Shown here piece after piece: positions 1 to 7,940 of a DNA stretch of 60,734 nt. The position numbers and the translations under genes were made by a program. Origin of the DNA: Verrucomicrobiota bacterium (GTDB lineage Bacteria; Verrucomicrobiota; Verrucomicrobiia; Chthoniobacterales; UBA10450); NCBI GenBank assembly GCA_003220155.1, contig QHRO01000240.1, forward strand, positions 1 through 60,734, written 5' to 3'. The notes under the pieces were generated by a model that had not been told where the DNA came from, did no database searches, and saw only the letters and a list, made by a program, of their open reading frames with translations. The first letter of the stretch is position 1. Every line of letters begins with the position of its first letter.

Positions 1-2
1 TG

Positions 3-251
3 ATGAAGGCGCCCGGCTGCGATCATTGCCGCCATACTGGCTACCGGGGGCGAATGGGAATTTTCGAAATCTTCATCATCGACGACGAAGTGCGGCACAT
101 GATCAACAAACGGACTTCCACTTTTCTTTTGCGGCAACGCGCGCGCGAACTAGGCATGCGCACTTTGCGTGAGGACGGCGTGCGCAAAGTTCTTTCCGGT
201 CTGACCTCGGCCGACGAAGTAATCTCGGTAACGATTGCGGATGTGAGCTGA
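3..251 (+). CDS. GspE/PilB-type secretion ATPase, C-terminal fragment (cut by window start)
   Basis: This is the last 82 residues of a type II secretion/type IV pilus assembly ATPase whose body lies before the window. The fragment carries the second half of the C-terminal zinc module (CDHC, then HTGYRGRMGIFE) followed by the closing helical segment (ELGMRTLREDG...). The same elements occur at the end of the next gene, so the two are tandem paralogs of one family. Such hexameric cytoplasmic ATPases drive pseudopilus or pilus extension. The ATG at base 3 is only the first ATG in the window and is probably internal. The stop lies six bases before the start of the next gene, which implies a shared transcript. 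Family is confident; which machine it powers cannot be seen. Confidence 0.85.
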   Translation: MKAPGCDHCRHTGYRGRMGIFEIFIIDDEVRHMINKRTSTFLLRQRARELGMRTLREDGVRKVLSGLTSADEVISVTIADVS

Positions 252-257
252 TGAAGA

Positions 258-1943
258 ATGAATAACGAGCAGGTCCTCGATCTTTTCGTCGATCAAAACG
301 TTTTGCAAAAAACGCAGGCTGACGACGTCCTGACCGAAGCGCAACAGAACGGCAAGACCATCGTGCAGGCGATGGTCGACGGCGGCTTCATGGATGAAGC
401 CGGCTTTTATCGCACCGTTGCGGAGGGGATCGGGGCCGAGTTTATCGATCTGAATGATAAGGAAATCGGTCCCGAGGTTGTGAAGATCGTTCCGGCCGGT
501 CTCGCCCGTTTACATCGCGCGCTGCCGGTCGAACTTGTCGACGGTACTTTGCGGGTCGCTTTGGCCGATCCGCTGGAACCACGCACCGCGGAAGATCTGC
601 GTTTTGCGCTGGGTCGCGACATCGAGGTCGTGGTCGCGCCGGTCGAACAGATCGAGGACCGGATCAAGATTTTCTACGGCAGCGACACCTCCAGCATGGA
701 GGAAGTGCTCAAGCAACTCGGCGAAGTTGGCGAGTTGATGCAATTGCGGGAAGGCGATGGTGCGACCGGAGCGGAAGCAGAAGCCAATGCCACTCCGATC
801 ATTCGCTTTGTCGATCTGATTTTGTATCAAGCAATTCAGGACCGGGCCAGCGACATTCATTTCGAGCCATTCGAAAACGAATTCAAAATCCGTTATCGCG
901 TCGATGGCGCGCTGTATGAAATGGCCCCACCGCCGCGACATCTGGCACCACCGGTAATCTCGCGTGTGAAAGTGATGGCGAACATGAACATCGCCGAGCG
1001 CCGATTGCCCCAGGATGGTCGCATCCAAAAAAATATCGCCGGCCGTAGCGTGGATCTCCGCGTCTCGACTTTGCCCACGCAATTTGGCGAGAGCGTTGTT
1101 TTGCGTGTGCTCGATCGCAGCACCGTAAACCTCGATCTCGAGATGCTCGGTATGCCCAAGTATGTGGGCGATTACATTCTTGAGGTCATTGAGCGGCCGA
1201 ACGGAATTTTTATTGCCACCGGCCCGACTGGTTCGGGGAAAACGACGACGCTTTATTCTTGTTTGCGCAAGATCAACACACTCGATTCCAAATTGCTGAC
1301 CGCAGAGGAGCCGGTGGAATACGATCTGGAAGGCATCATGCAGGTGCCGGTGAATGAAAACATCGGGCTGACTTTCGCGCGCGTACTGCGAGCATTTTTG
1401 CGGCAGGACCCGGATCGAATCATGGTCGGCGAAACCCGCGATTTGGAGACGGCACAGATTGCAGTTCAGGCCTCACTCACCGGCCACCTCGTCTTCACCA
1501 CCCTCCATACCAACGATGCGCCAGGAGCGATCACGCGTTTGATCGACATGGGGGTCGAGCCATTCCTCATTTCTTCAACCCTCGAAGCGGTCCTCGGGCA
1601 ACGATTGTTGCGTAGCATTTGTCCGAATTGCCGGACGAGTTACGAGCCGAACACAAACACCCTGGATCAAGTTGGATTGGGTCGGCGTGATTTAGGCGAC
1701 AAGAAATTTTTTTACGGCAAAGGTTGCGACGCGTGTAATCAGACCGGTTACAAGGGCCGCAAAGGCATTTACGAATTGTTGCGAATCACCGATCCATTGC
1801 GCGAGTTGATCAATGAGCGCGCGCCAACGGTGACGCTAAAACAAAAAGCAATCGAGCTCGGAATGATCACGCTGCGCCAGGATGGATTACGCAGCGTTTT
1901 CGATGGCGACACTACGGTGGAGGAAGTGCTCAAGTACACCTAG
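258..1943 (+). CDS. gspE: Type II secretion/type IV pilus assembly ATPase (GspE/PilB family)
   Basis: This complete 561-residue ATPase has the family's usual length. An N-terminal MshEN-like domain covers about residues 1-140. The core has a Walker A motif (GPTGSGKTT, about 322-330), a Walker B region (DRIMVGETRD, about 386-395) and a His box (TLHTND, about 415). A four-cysteine zinc site is formed by CPNC (455/458) and CDAC (490/493). It should hydrolyse ATP at the inner membrane to drive pseudopilus assembly together with the GspF-like protein downstream. It is the second of two adjacent ATPases, and gspF and a pseudopilin gene follow on the same strand. PilB versus GspE cannot be decided from the sequence, so the symbol is by family. 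Confidence 0.93.
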   Translation: MNNEQVLDLFVDQNVLQKTQADDVLTEAQQNGKTIVQAMVDGGFMDEAGFYRTVAEGIGAEFIDLNDKEIGPEVVKIVPAGLARLHRALPVELVDGTLRVALADPLEPRTAEDLRFALGRDIEVVVAPVEQIEDRIKIFYGSDTSSMEEVLKQLGEVGELMQLREGDGATGAEAEANATPIIRFVDLILYQAIQDRASDIHFEPFENEFKIRYRVDGALYEMAPPPRHLAPPVISRVKVMANMNIAERRLPQDGRIQKNIAGRSVDLRVSTLPTQFGESVVLRVLDRSTVNLDLEMLGMPKYVGDYILEVIERPNGIFIATGPTGSGKTTTLYSCLRKINTLDSKLLTAEEPVEYDLEGIMQVPVNENIGLTFARVLRAFLRQDPDRIMVGETRDLETAQIAVQASLTGHLVFTTLHTNDAPGAITRLIDMGVEPFLISSTLEAVLGQRLLRSICPNCRTSYEPNTNTLDQVGLGRRDLGDKKFFYGKGCDACNQTGYKGRKGIYELLRITDPLRELINERAPTVTLKQKAIELGMITLRQDGLRSVFDGDTTVEEVLKYT

Positions 1944-2110
1944 AATTTCAAATTTCAGGTCTCAGATTTCAGACTTAATAGGTCGCGATCCACGATTTAA
2001 CGATCCACCATTCAACGATTTACGATTCCTCATGCCGGTTAACGAATGAGATCGACTTCTTCAGCGTTAAATCGTTAAATAGTTAAACCGTTAAATCGGT
2101 AATTTGCCCT
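1944..2110. repeat. ACGATTT/ACGATTC-type low-complexity heptamer tract between gspE and gspF
   Basis: The 167-base gap holds degenerate short units (CACGATTTAACGATCC, CAACGATTTACGATTCC) followed by partly complementary units (GTTAAATCGTTAAATAGTTAAACCGTTAAATCG). The two halves can pair as a long AT-rich hairpin. Similar tracts occur at 15035-15105 and 59093-59110. The gap has no convincing coding content. Confidence 0.6.
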
Positions 2111-3412
2111 ATGCCCCGCTTCCAATACGTCGCTCTCGATGCTCGCGGTCAGGAATCCACCGGCGCAGTCGAGGCAAATTCTGCCAATGAGGCTATCGGG
2201 CATTTGCGGCAGGCGGGATATTTCCCGACCGGCGTTTATGAAGAAGGGAAAGCGCCGGCGGCCCGCAATGGAAAGGTAAAACGACCTCGCACTGCTCGCA
2301 TCGCCGCTCCCGCCGTCGCGACCCCGAAGCGCAAGACCGGCATCACGCTTTTCCAGCGGCAGAAGGTGAAATCGAAAATCCTGATGATTTTCACGCGGCA
2401 GCTTGCCACCCTGATCGATTCCGGCCTCCCGCTGTTGCGCTCGCTCAACGTCCTGGCAAGACAAGAGCGCGATCCTGTTCTCAAACGCACTACTGAAGCG
2501 CTGGCCGATTCGGTACAGAGCGGTAACACCTTTTCTGATTCGCTCGCGCAGCATCCTAAAATTTTTAATGAACTTTACGTCAGCATGGTGAAAGCAGGCG
2601 AGCTCGGCGGTGTCCTCGAAGTCGTGCTGGGGCGATTGGCCGAGTTCCAGGAAAAGGCGCAAAAGATCAAAGGCAAAGTCCTTTCCGCGATGATTTACCC
2701 GGCGATCGTCATGACCATGGCGGTCGCAATCATGGGCTTTCTCCTCGTCTTTATCGTGCCCAGATTCGAGGCAATTTTTAAAGACATGCTCGGTGACAAA
2801 CCGCTGCCTGGGATCACGATCTTCGTTATTAGCATCAGCAGATTTGCACAGAACAACTGGGTGATGCTAATCGGTGGTGTTGTTGCGCTCATTTTCGGGA
2901 TCAAACTGCTGGCACGGACGCCGGGCGGTCGCAGCTTGGTCGATCAATTGAAATTGCGGGTCCCGCTTTTCGGCGATCTCATTCGCAAGACCTCGATTTC
3001 CCGTTTCGCGCGCACCCTCGGCACCCTCGTCACGAGCGGCGTTTCCATTTTGCAGGCGTTGAATATTACCCGCGATACCGCTGGCAATACCGTCATCGCC
3101 AATGCCATCTCGCAGGTGCACGATCGGGTGAAGGAAGGCGAATCGATCGTGCAACCGCTCGAAACCAGCGGCGCCTTTCCGCCGATGGTCGTGAGCATGA
3201 TCGATGTCGGCGAGGAAACCGGTCAGTTGCCCGATATGCTGTTGAAGATCGCAGATGTTTATGATGGCGAGGTGGACAATTCCGTTGCCGCGCTCACCTC
3301 CATTCTCGAGCCCCTCATGATTGTGTTTCTGGCGGTAGTGGTCGGAACAATCGTGATCGCCCTCTTTCTGCCACTCATCAGCATCATCACCACGTTGCAA
3401 CAGCAGACGTGA
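2111..3412 (+). CDS. gspF: Type II secretion inner-membrane platform protein (GspF/PilC family)
   Basis: A 433-residue polytopic membrane protein that forms the inner-membrane platform on which the GspE-type ATPase acts. It starts with the family signature MPRFQYVALDARG. An Ala/Pro/Lys-rich linker lies at about 45-80, and two T2SSF domains follow, each with the helical TRQLATLIDSGLPL or ARTLGTLVTSGVSI pattern. Hydrophobic segments lie at about 195-220, 250-275 and 400-425, as expected for three membrane spans. Length and layout match GspF/PilC. It lies 167 bases after the ATPase and 26 bases before the pseudopilin ORF. GspF and PilC are not separable without phylogeny. Confidence 0.93.
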   Translation: MPRFQYVALDARGQESTGAVEANSANEAIGHLRQAGYFPTGVYEEGKAPAARNGKVKRPRTARIAAPAVATPKRKTGITLFQRQKVKSKILMIFTRQLATLIDSGLPLLRSLNVLARQERDPVLKRTTEALADSVQSGNTFSDSLAQHPKIFNELYVSMVKAGELGGVLEVVLGRLAEFQEKAQKIKGKVLSAMIYPAIVMTMAVAIMGFLLVFIVPRFEAIFKDMLGDKPLPGITIFVISISRFAQNNWVMLIGGVVALIFGIKLLARTPGGRSLVDQLKLRVPLFGDLIRKTSISRFARTLGTLVTSGVSILQALNITRDTAGNTVIANAISQVHDRVKEGESIVQPLETSGAFPPMVVSMIDVGEETGQLPDMLLKIADVYDGEVDNSVAALTSILEPLMIVFLAVVVGTIVIALFLPLISIITTLQQQT

Positions 3413-3429
3413 CGACCAGCCGGCGGCTG

Positions 3430-3555
3430 GAATGACGAATGACAAATGTCGAAGCACGAAGGAATGATAAAATCCGCATAATCCGAAGTTGCCGGCGGTC
3501 TCGACTCCGTCATTCGGGCTTCATTTCGTCATTCGTCATTCGTCATTCCTCATTT
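3430..3555. repeat. Inverted repeat of GAATGAC/GTCATTC units overlapping the pseudopilin leader
   Basis: The left arm reads GAATGACGAATGACAAATG. The right arm reads TTCGTCATTCGTCATTCGTCATTCC, with the two arms complementary and tandemly reiterated. The element fills the gspF-gspG gap and runs into the 5' end of the pseudopilin ORF. Confidence 0.7.
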
Positions 3556-4137
3556 CACGTCGAAGGCGCGATGACCATCATCGAGCTGTTGGTGGTCATC
3601 ATCATCATTTTCATTCTGGCTGGTCTGGTTCTCTCGATTAGCAGTTATGTGCAGAACAAAGGCAAGCGTGCTCGCGCCGAAACCGAAATCGCCGCCATCT
3701 CCGCAGCCCTCGAAAGCTACAAAGCGGATAACGGGATTTATCCGGCGAATAATGCCACGAACTCGGTTGATCCTACGACAATGACAGATCCGTCGTCGTA
3801 CGTCTCAGCTTCAAGTTATCTGTATATCCAACTCGCCGGCGATTCAGATGGCAATCCGACTACGACAAGTAGTTCAGACACGCGCAACTACCTTGGTGGA
3901 TCGTTAAAGCAATCCATGCTTGGTCCTAATCCTCCTGGAGCAAACACTTATTTTCGCGATCCCTTCCGCAACAGCTATGGTTACTCGACATCGAAAAATC
4001 CGATAGCCAATCCGACCGGTTATAGCACGGCTGGTGGCTATAACCCTACATTTGACCTTTGGAGCACCGTTGGAAGCGGCACTAGCGGGACCCCATCGCC
4101 CAGCCCGATTCAAAACACTTGGATCAAGAATTGGTAA
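3439..4137 (+). CDS. Type II secretion pseudopilin (GspG-like)
   Basis: A prepilin-type protein with the hallmark N-terminal helix MTIIELLVVIIIIF and then a soluble domain with the GspG-like stretch ETEIAAISAALESYKADNGIYP. Prepilin peptidase would cut before MTIIE so that Glu sits at +5, which leaves Ala rather than the usual Gly at -1. A start at the ATG at 3571 would leave no leader. The ORF start at 3439 gives a 44-residue leader, but that leader is encoded almost wholly by a GAATGACGAATGAC/GTCATTCGTCATTC inverted repeat. The function as a major pseudopilin is well supported. The true start is uncertain. Codon use inside the helix is normal, so only the leader looks repeat-derived. Confidence 0.85.
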   Translation: MTNVEARRNDKIRIIRSCRRSRLRHSGFISSFVIRHSSFHVEGAMTIIELLVVIIIIFILAGLVLSISSYVQNKGKRARAETEIAAISAALESYKADNGIYPANNATNSVDPTTMTDPSSYVSASSYLYIQLAGDSDGNPTTTSSSDTRNYLGGSLKQSMLGPNPPGANTYFRDPFRNSYGYSTSKNPIANPTGYSTAGGYNPTFDLWSTVGSGTSGTPSPSPIQNTWIKNW

Positions 4138-4141
4138 CTCC

Positions 4142-4230
4142 GTCATCGTGAGCGAAGCGAAGTCGAAGGATCCCGCCGCGCTACCTTAAAGGTAATTTCA
4201 TCTGGATCCCTCGGCTACGCTCGGGATGAC
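4142..4230. repeat. Family A palindrome (GTCATC...GATGAC) between convergent genes
   Basis: The ends read GTCATCGTGAGCGAAGC and GCTCGGGATGAC with GGATCC half-sites inside. The element separates the convergent pseudopilin and OmpA-like genes and could fold as a bidirectional terminator. It has many relatives in this window (for example 9874, 15744, 36940, 51562). Confidence 0.75.
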
Positions 4231-4245
4231 AGAAAAAGGCTAAGA

Positions 4246-5310
4246 CTATTCGCCGCTCGTGTGAACAACGATCACCACTCTGCGATTCGGTTGCTGACGC
4301 GCAATCTCGGCTTGCTCCATCGCCGGATCCATCACCGGCCTTGGCGGCACCAAAAACTTCGTCGCACCGTAACCGCGCGTCTGAATTTGTTCGGAATTTA
4401 TCCCCATCGCTCCAACCAAATAATTCTTGACGCTGTCGGCACGGCGCTGACTCAGATCGAGATTGTATTCGTAGCTGCCAAACGCATCCGTGTAACCCTC
4501 GATTGAAAACGTCGCCCTCGGATTGCGCCGGATCAGCGTGCCAAGCTTTTGCAACTGCTCGACCGAACTCGCCTGCAGCTCCGCGCTATCATATTGAAAG
4601 AGCTGGTCGTCCGGCATTCGGATCGCCGTCCCCGATCCCAGCGGACCTTTTTGGGCCAGCAACGAATCGAGATCGCTAAAGCCAGCGACGCGATTTTTGT
4701 TGGGTCCGGCGCTGTCCGCCTGGACTTTGCTGGTAAACGTGTTCGGCCGCTTAATGTTCGTGCTTGTCGCCAGTTCGGTCCCGCTCAGGGCCGGTTGCGG
4801 ACGACCCGAGACGGCGGAGTCGTTCAACAACGATTGTTCGTGAGTCGCGTTCGGATTTTTTGAAAGCGTTTGCGCGGTACTTCGCTCGATCTCGTTTAAC
4901 ATCGACGTCGCCGGCGCGGGATCGACTCTTGGCTTGTCCGGCAAAACATCTTGGGTGTCGTCCGGCATCGCCGTCGTGGCCTGCACTTCCTGCAACAGCG
5001 CGTCGAAGGATTTCTTCTCATCCGGCAATTGCACGTTCGTCTTGTCCGGCTCCGGCTTCGCCGCCGGATTAGTCTGGTCCAGGCTCGCCTTGTCCAGCGC
5101 CGCCTGGGTATCAATCGGCTTCACTTTGAAGACGGGCGGCTCACTTCTTGGAGCGAGAGCCAGGTCCGCCGGTACTAAACGCGTTTGATAAAGATAAAGG
5201 CAGAGCAGCAGATGCAACGCAAGCGACAACACCAATCCCAAAAAGAGCCAGTTTCGCTGGCCCGTCGCGTTTAACAAGGCGTCGTTGTAGTCAGAATCCG
5301 GAAGAGCCAT
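4246..5310 (-). CDS. OmpA-family peptidoglycan-associated protein with N-terminal membrane anchor
   Basis: The start is set at an ATG (MALPDSDYND) because the upstream 24 codons of the ORF run through repeat-like intergenic sequence; this gives 354 residues. A single membrane helix (LFLGLVLSLALHLLLCLYLY) follows a short cytoplasmic tail. A long Asp/Pro/Lys-rich periplasmic linker comes next. The C-terminal OmpA-like domain (about residues 240-345) contains the peptidoglycan-binding pattern NLDLSQRRADSVKNYL and GYGATKF. The protein should sit in the inner membrane and reach the cell wall, in a TonB- or MotB-like manner. No MotB plug or TolR motif was recognised. It lies last in the minus-strand run after panB. 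The OmpA domain is confident; the precise role is unknown. Confidence 0.85.
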   Translation of the reverse strand: MALPDSDYNDALLNATGQRNWLFLGLVLSLALHLLLCLYLYQTRLVPADLALAPRSEPPVFKVKPIDTQAALDKASLDQTNPAAKPEPDKTNVQLPDEKKSFDALLQEVQATTAMPDDTQDVLPDKPRVDPAPATSMLNEIERSTAQTLSKNPNATHEQSLLNDSAVSGRPQPALSGTELATSTNIKRPNTFTSKVQADSAGPNKNRVAGFSDLDSLLAQKGPLGSGTAIRMPDDQLFQYDSAELQASSVEQLQKLGTLIRRNPRATFSIEGYTDAFGSYEYNLDLSQRRADSVKNYLVGAMGINSEQIQTRGYGATKFLVPPRPVMDPAMEQAEIARQQPNRRVVIVVHTSGE

Positions 5311-5421
5311 TTCTAGATAAACAAACCGGCAACGCCCGGGCCTTGTCAACCGTCTCGAGGCACAAGGAACGGCGGTTTCCAAATCGGTATCTGTCTAGCG
5401 TTGGCCGCAGAGTGCTTTGCC

Positions 5422-5560
5422 TCTCCCTTTGGCAAAGGGAGAGGATCAAGGTAAGGGATCTTCTTCTTCGAAGGTTGGCCCATTCCAACGAGAGCATGCG
5501 ATCTTTCGACTCCTCACCTTAATCCTCTCCTCGATCGAAGAGGAGAGGAGAGATCACAGC
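5422..5560. repeat. Inverted pair of CTCTCC...GGAGAGG palindromes
   Basis: One unit reads CCTCTCCCTTTGGCAAAGGGAGAGGATCAAGGTAAGG. A second, inverted unit reads CTCACCTTAATCCTCTCC...GGAGAGG. Each unit is itself a hairpin and the pair can form a larger fold. It occupies most of the panB downstream gap. Confidence 0.65.
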
Positions 5561-5597
5561 AAGCGACGCTAAACAAGCATATCCAAAAGATCGCCGA

Positions 5598-6389
5598 CTA
5601 GGACAACGCCGCTCCTTGATTGCTTCGCTGTCCGCGAACCTGTTCCACGAAGCGCCGCGCCGCCTGCCGAATCTGCTCGGCCACGTTTGCCTCGGGCGCG
5701 ACAAATTTCGGCGTGAACCACGGAAACAAACCAATCAAATCATGCGTGACTAAGATTTGCCCATCGCAATCCTTACCTGAACCAATTCCGATGGTTGGAA
5801 TTTGGATTGCCTGCGAAATAGTCTTCGCTGTTTCCGGCACTACAATTTCCAGCACCACCGAGAATGCTCCGGCTGCTTCGACCGCACGTGCATCCCGCAG
5901 TAGCGCTTCCGCCTGCTCATGCGTGCGACCTTTCACTTTGTAACCGCCTTCCTCGCGCACGCTTTGCGGCAGCATCCCAATGTGCCCCATGAACGGAATC
6001 CCGGCCGAGACGATCGCCTCAATTTGTGGAACGTGACTGACACCGCCCTCGAGTTTCACTGCCTGCGCCCCCGCTTTCATGAACAAGCGCGCGGTCTCAA
6101 CGGATTGCTCGGGAGTGTCGTAGCTGTGAATCGGCATGTCCGCGACAATCAGAGCGCGTTTCACCCCGCGGGCGACGGCGCGAGTGTGATGCAACATTTC
6201 GTCCAGCGTCACCTGGGTCGTGTCTTCGTATCCCAACACCACCATCCCAAGGGAATCGCCGATCAGGATAATATCGAGGCCGCTTTCATCGAGCAGACGC
6301 GCGGTCGGATAATCGTAGGCGGTCAGCGCGGTGATGCGTTGTCCGCGCCGCTTCATTTCGCGAAATTTTTCTGTCGCGTTCATTTGCAC
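5598..6389 (-). CDS. panB: 3-methyl-2-oxobutanoate hydroxymethyltransferase
   Basis: This enzyme transfers a hydroxymethyl group from 5,10-methylene-THF to 2-oxoisovalerate, the first committed step to pantoate. The 263-residue length is typical. Family signatures are clear: ALTAYDYPTARLLDESG at about 19-35, the metal-binding ILIGDSLGMVVLGY, GGVSHVP, and GFMGHIGMLPQS-like and GIGSGKDCDGQILV segments. panC, which consumes the pantoate product, lies 45 kb away at 50714. It follows folK on the same strand with a 48-base gap, so it may share its transcript. The assignment is secure. Confidence 0.96.
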   Translation of the reverse strand: MQMNATEKFREMKRRGQRITALTAYDYPTARLLDESGLDIILIGDSLGMVVLGYEDTTQVTLDEMLHHTRAVARGVKRALIVADMPIHSYDTPEQSVETARLFMKAGAQAVKLEGGVSHVPQIEAIVSAGIPFMGHIGMLPQSVREEGGYKVKGRTHEQAEALLRDARAVEAAGAFSVVLEIVVPETAKTISQAIQIPTIGIGSGKDCDGQILVTHDLIGLFPWFTPKFVAPEANVAEQIRQAARRFVEQVRGQRSNQGAALS

Positions 6390-6391
6390 AA

Positions 6392-6428
6392 ATGAATGGA
6401 GGGTCGAGCTCCGCGAGACCGCGGCCAG
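6392..6428. repeat. Family E half-palindrome (GGAGGGTCGAGCTCCGCGAGACC)
   Basis: The string ATGGAGGGTCGAGCTCCGCGAGACCG recurs at 17952 as the left arm of a complete palindrome. Here only the left arm is present, between panB and folK. Confidence 0.6.
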
Positions 6429-6437
6429 AGTTTCATA

Positions 6438-6938
6438 CTACCAGTTCTCGGTCAGGCGCGTAATTTTACCCTGATCCTGCAACTGCGCGAGTAGCTCGCC
6501 TACATTTTTTGTTTGTCCCGGCAAACGCAAATCCGGCGCGATATCGCACAATGGTTGCAGAACGAATTTCCGCTCCGTCATTCGCGGATGCGGCAATTGC
6601 AATTGTGCATCGGAGCGACGTTCACTACCGAAATACAACAAATCGAGATCGATCGCGCGCGAGACATTGCGCTCATGGTTGCGTTCTCTTCCGAGGTCGC
6701 GCTCAATTTTTTGCAGCGCTTCAAAAAGCGCGTCAGCCGATTTCTCGAACCCAATCTCAATAACCGCGTTGTAAAAATTTTGCGCGCCAGGTTCGCAATC
6801 GAACGGCGAGGTTTCATAAACCGCTGACTGCACCGTTGGCTCCGTGACGCCATCGAGTGCCCGAATTCGATCGCGCGCACTCTGAAGATTCGCGAGCCGA
6901 TCCCCCAGATTAGACCCAAGCGCAATCGCCGCTCTCAT
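6438..6938 (-). CDS. folK: 6-hydroxymethyl-7,8-dihydropterin pyrophosphokinase
   Basis: HPPK passes pyrophosphate from ATP to hydroxymethyl-dihydropterin in folate synthesis. The 166-residue protein opens with AIALGSNLGDR, has the mid-protein NFYNAVIEI and RDLGRERNHE-type segments, and carries the catalytic RAIDLDLLYFG and PHPRMTERKFVL blocks. All are HPPK diagnostics. It lies between dapB and panB, and panB uses a folate cofactor. The short length argues against a FolB-FolK or FolK-FolP fusion. Confidence 0.95.
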   Translation of the reverse strand: MRAAIALGSNLGDRLANLQSARDRIRALDGVTEPTVQSAVYETSPFDCEPGAQNFYNAVIEIGFEKSADALFEALQKIERDLGRERNHERNVSRAIDLDLLYFGSERRSDAQLQLPHPRMTERKFVLQPLCDIAPDLRLPGQTKNVGELLAQLQDQGKITRLTENW

Positions 6939-6984
6939 GCTGAGATTCCCTGTAGAGACAGGAGTGCCGCCTGCAAATCAAAAA

Positions 6985-7135
6985 AGCAGCCGACACGGCT
7001 GCCAGTACAGGGGAGAGCGGTGCACGAATCATCGATCGCGTGTACCGAGTCTATTTTTTCTGTGGTGGCACGCGTGTCGCGTGCAATTGGTTCAGGTTTG
7101 GTGCAGCGGACACGACTGCCACTACAGGCCCAGCA
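6985..7135. repeat. Cluster of three REP-like hairpins centred on GTGTC/GACAC
   Basis: Three related hairpins lie in the folK-dapB gap: GCAGCCGACACGGCTGC, GCACGCGTGTCGCGTGC and a TGCAGCGGACACGACTGCCA unit. Two are bordered by TACAGG, the complement of CCTGTA, which resembles the GTAG end of family B. The region has no credible ORF. Confidence 0.6.
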
Positions 7136-7841
7136 CATCGCGCATGTCATAAAGCCCCGCCGGTTTTCCGATGATCCACCGCGCCGCGCGCAAGGCACCA
7201 CGCGCGAATGTTTCGCGGTTGCTCGCGCGATGCGTCAGCTCGACCCGCTCACCTTGTCCGGCAAAAATCACGCTATGATCCCCCACCACATCGCCGCCGC
7301 GCACGGAATGAATGCCAATCTCCGATCGCTCGCGCTCGCCAATCATTCCTTCGCGCCCATGCCGCAATTTTTTTGTATTGCATGCGCGCTGCAAAATTTC
7401 TGCGAGCGTTTTCGCCGTTCCACTGGGCGCGTCTTTCTTCATTCGATGATGCGTTTCCACAATTTCGAGGTCGAAGTCGCCACCGAGGACTTTCGCGGCT
7501 TGCTCCGTCAGGGCAAAGAGCGCATTCACCCCGACACTAAAATTTGAGGCGAAGACCACGGCAATTTGTTTGGCGACCGCGGCAATTTCATCGCGCTGTT
7601 TCGTCGAATGCCCGGTGGTTCCGATCACCAATGGTATTTTCGATTTTATCGCCGCGTCGCAAATCGAACGGCTTGCATCTGGATGACTGAAATCAATCAG
7701 CACGTCCGCATCAGCCAGCGCGATTTTATCACCGAGATCAGTCCGGGCCACAACCTCAACGCCTTCGCTTTCGGCGACACCAAGGACCGCCTGCCCCATG
7801 CGGCCGGCCGCGCCGACAAGTGCGATGCGAAGTCTTGTCAT
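7122..7841 (-). CDS. dapB: 4-hydroxy-tetrahydrodipicolinate reductase
   Basis: This enzyme reduces the DapA product with NAD(P)H in the diaminopimelate/lysine pathway. The N-terminal Rossmann motif VGAAGRMGQAV is present, followed by the DFSHPDAS and GTTGHS segments. The catalytic and substrate-binding stretch ETHHRMKKDAPSGTAK lies at about 150-165. The 239-residue length is at the short end of normal. The gene follows dapA on the same strand, with dapF upstream, so three steps of DAP synthesis are clustered. The assignment is secure. Confidence 0.96.
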   Translation of the reverse strand: MTRLRIALVGAAGRMGQAVLGVAESEGVEVVARTDLGDKIALADADVLIDFSHPDASRSICDAAIKSKIPLVIGTTGHSTKQRDEIAAVAKQIAVVFASNFSVGVNALFALTEQAAKVLGGDFDLEIVETHHRMKKDAPSGTAKTLAEILQRACNTKKLRHGREGMIGERERSEIGIHSVRGGDVVGDHSVIFAGQGERVELTHRASNRETFARGALRAARWIIGKPAGLYDMRDVLGL

Positions 7842-7866
7842 TGGCTTCGTTTTTACCTATCGCTGT

Positions 7867-7931
7867 TGTAGCTGCCGCTGTCTCCAGCGGCAGAACCAGC
7901 AATTCTGCCACCTGTGACGGTGGCAGCTACA
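7867..7931. repeat. REPIN (family B, GTAG...CTAC) between dapA and dapB
   Basis: The element reads TGTAG, hairpin CTGCCGCTGTCTCCAGCGGCAG, a spacer, hairpin CTGCCACCTGTGACGGTGGCAG, and CTACA. This is the inverted-pair architecture known for REPINs. It is the same type as the copy inside the DNA ligase fusion at 35912. Confidence 0.8.
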
Positions 7932-7940
7932 AGTACAGCA

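Noticed and set aside
5148-5522. Plus-strand ORF of 124 aa upstream of the OmpA-like gene
   Set aside because: It is antisense to the OmpA-like N terminus and then translates the CTCTCC repeat. There is no independent support.
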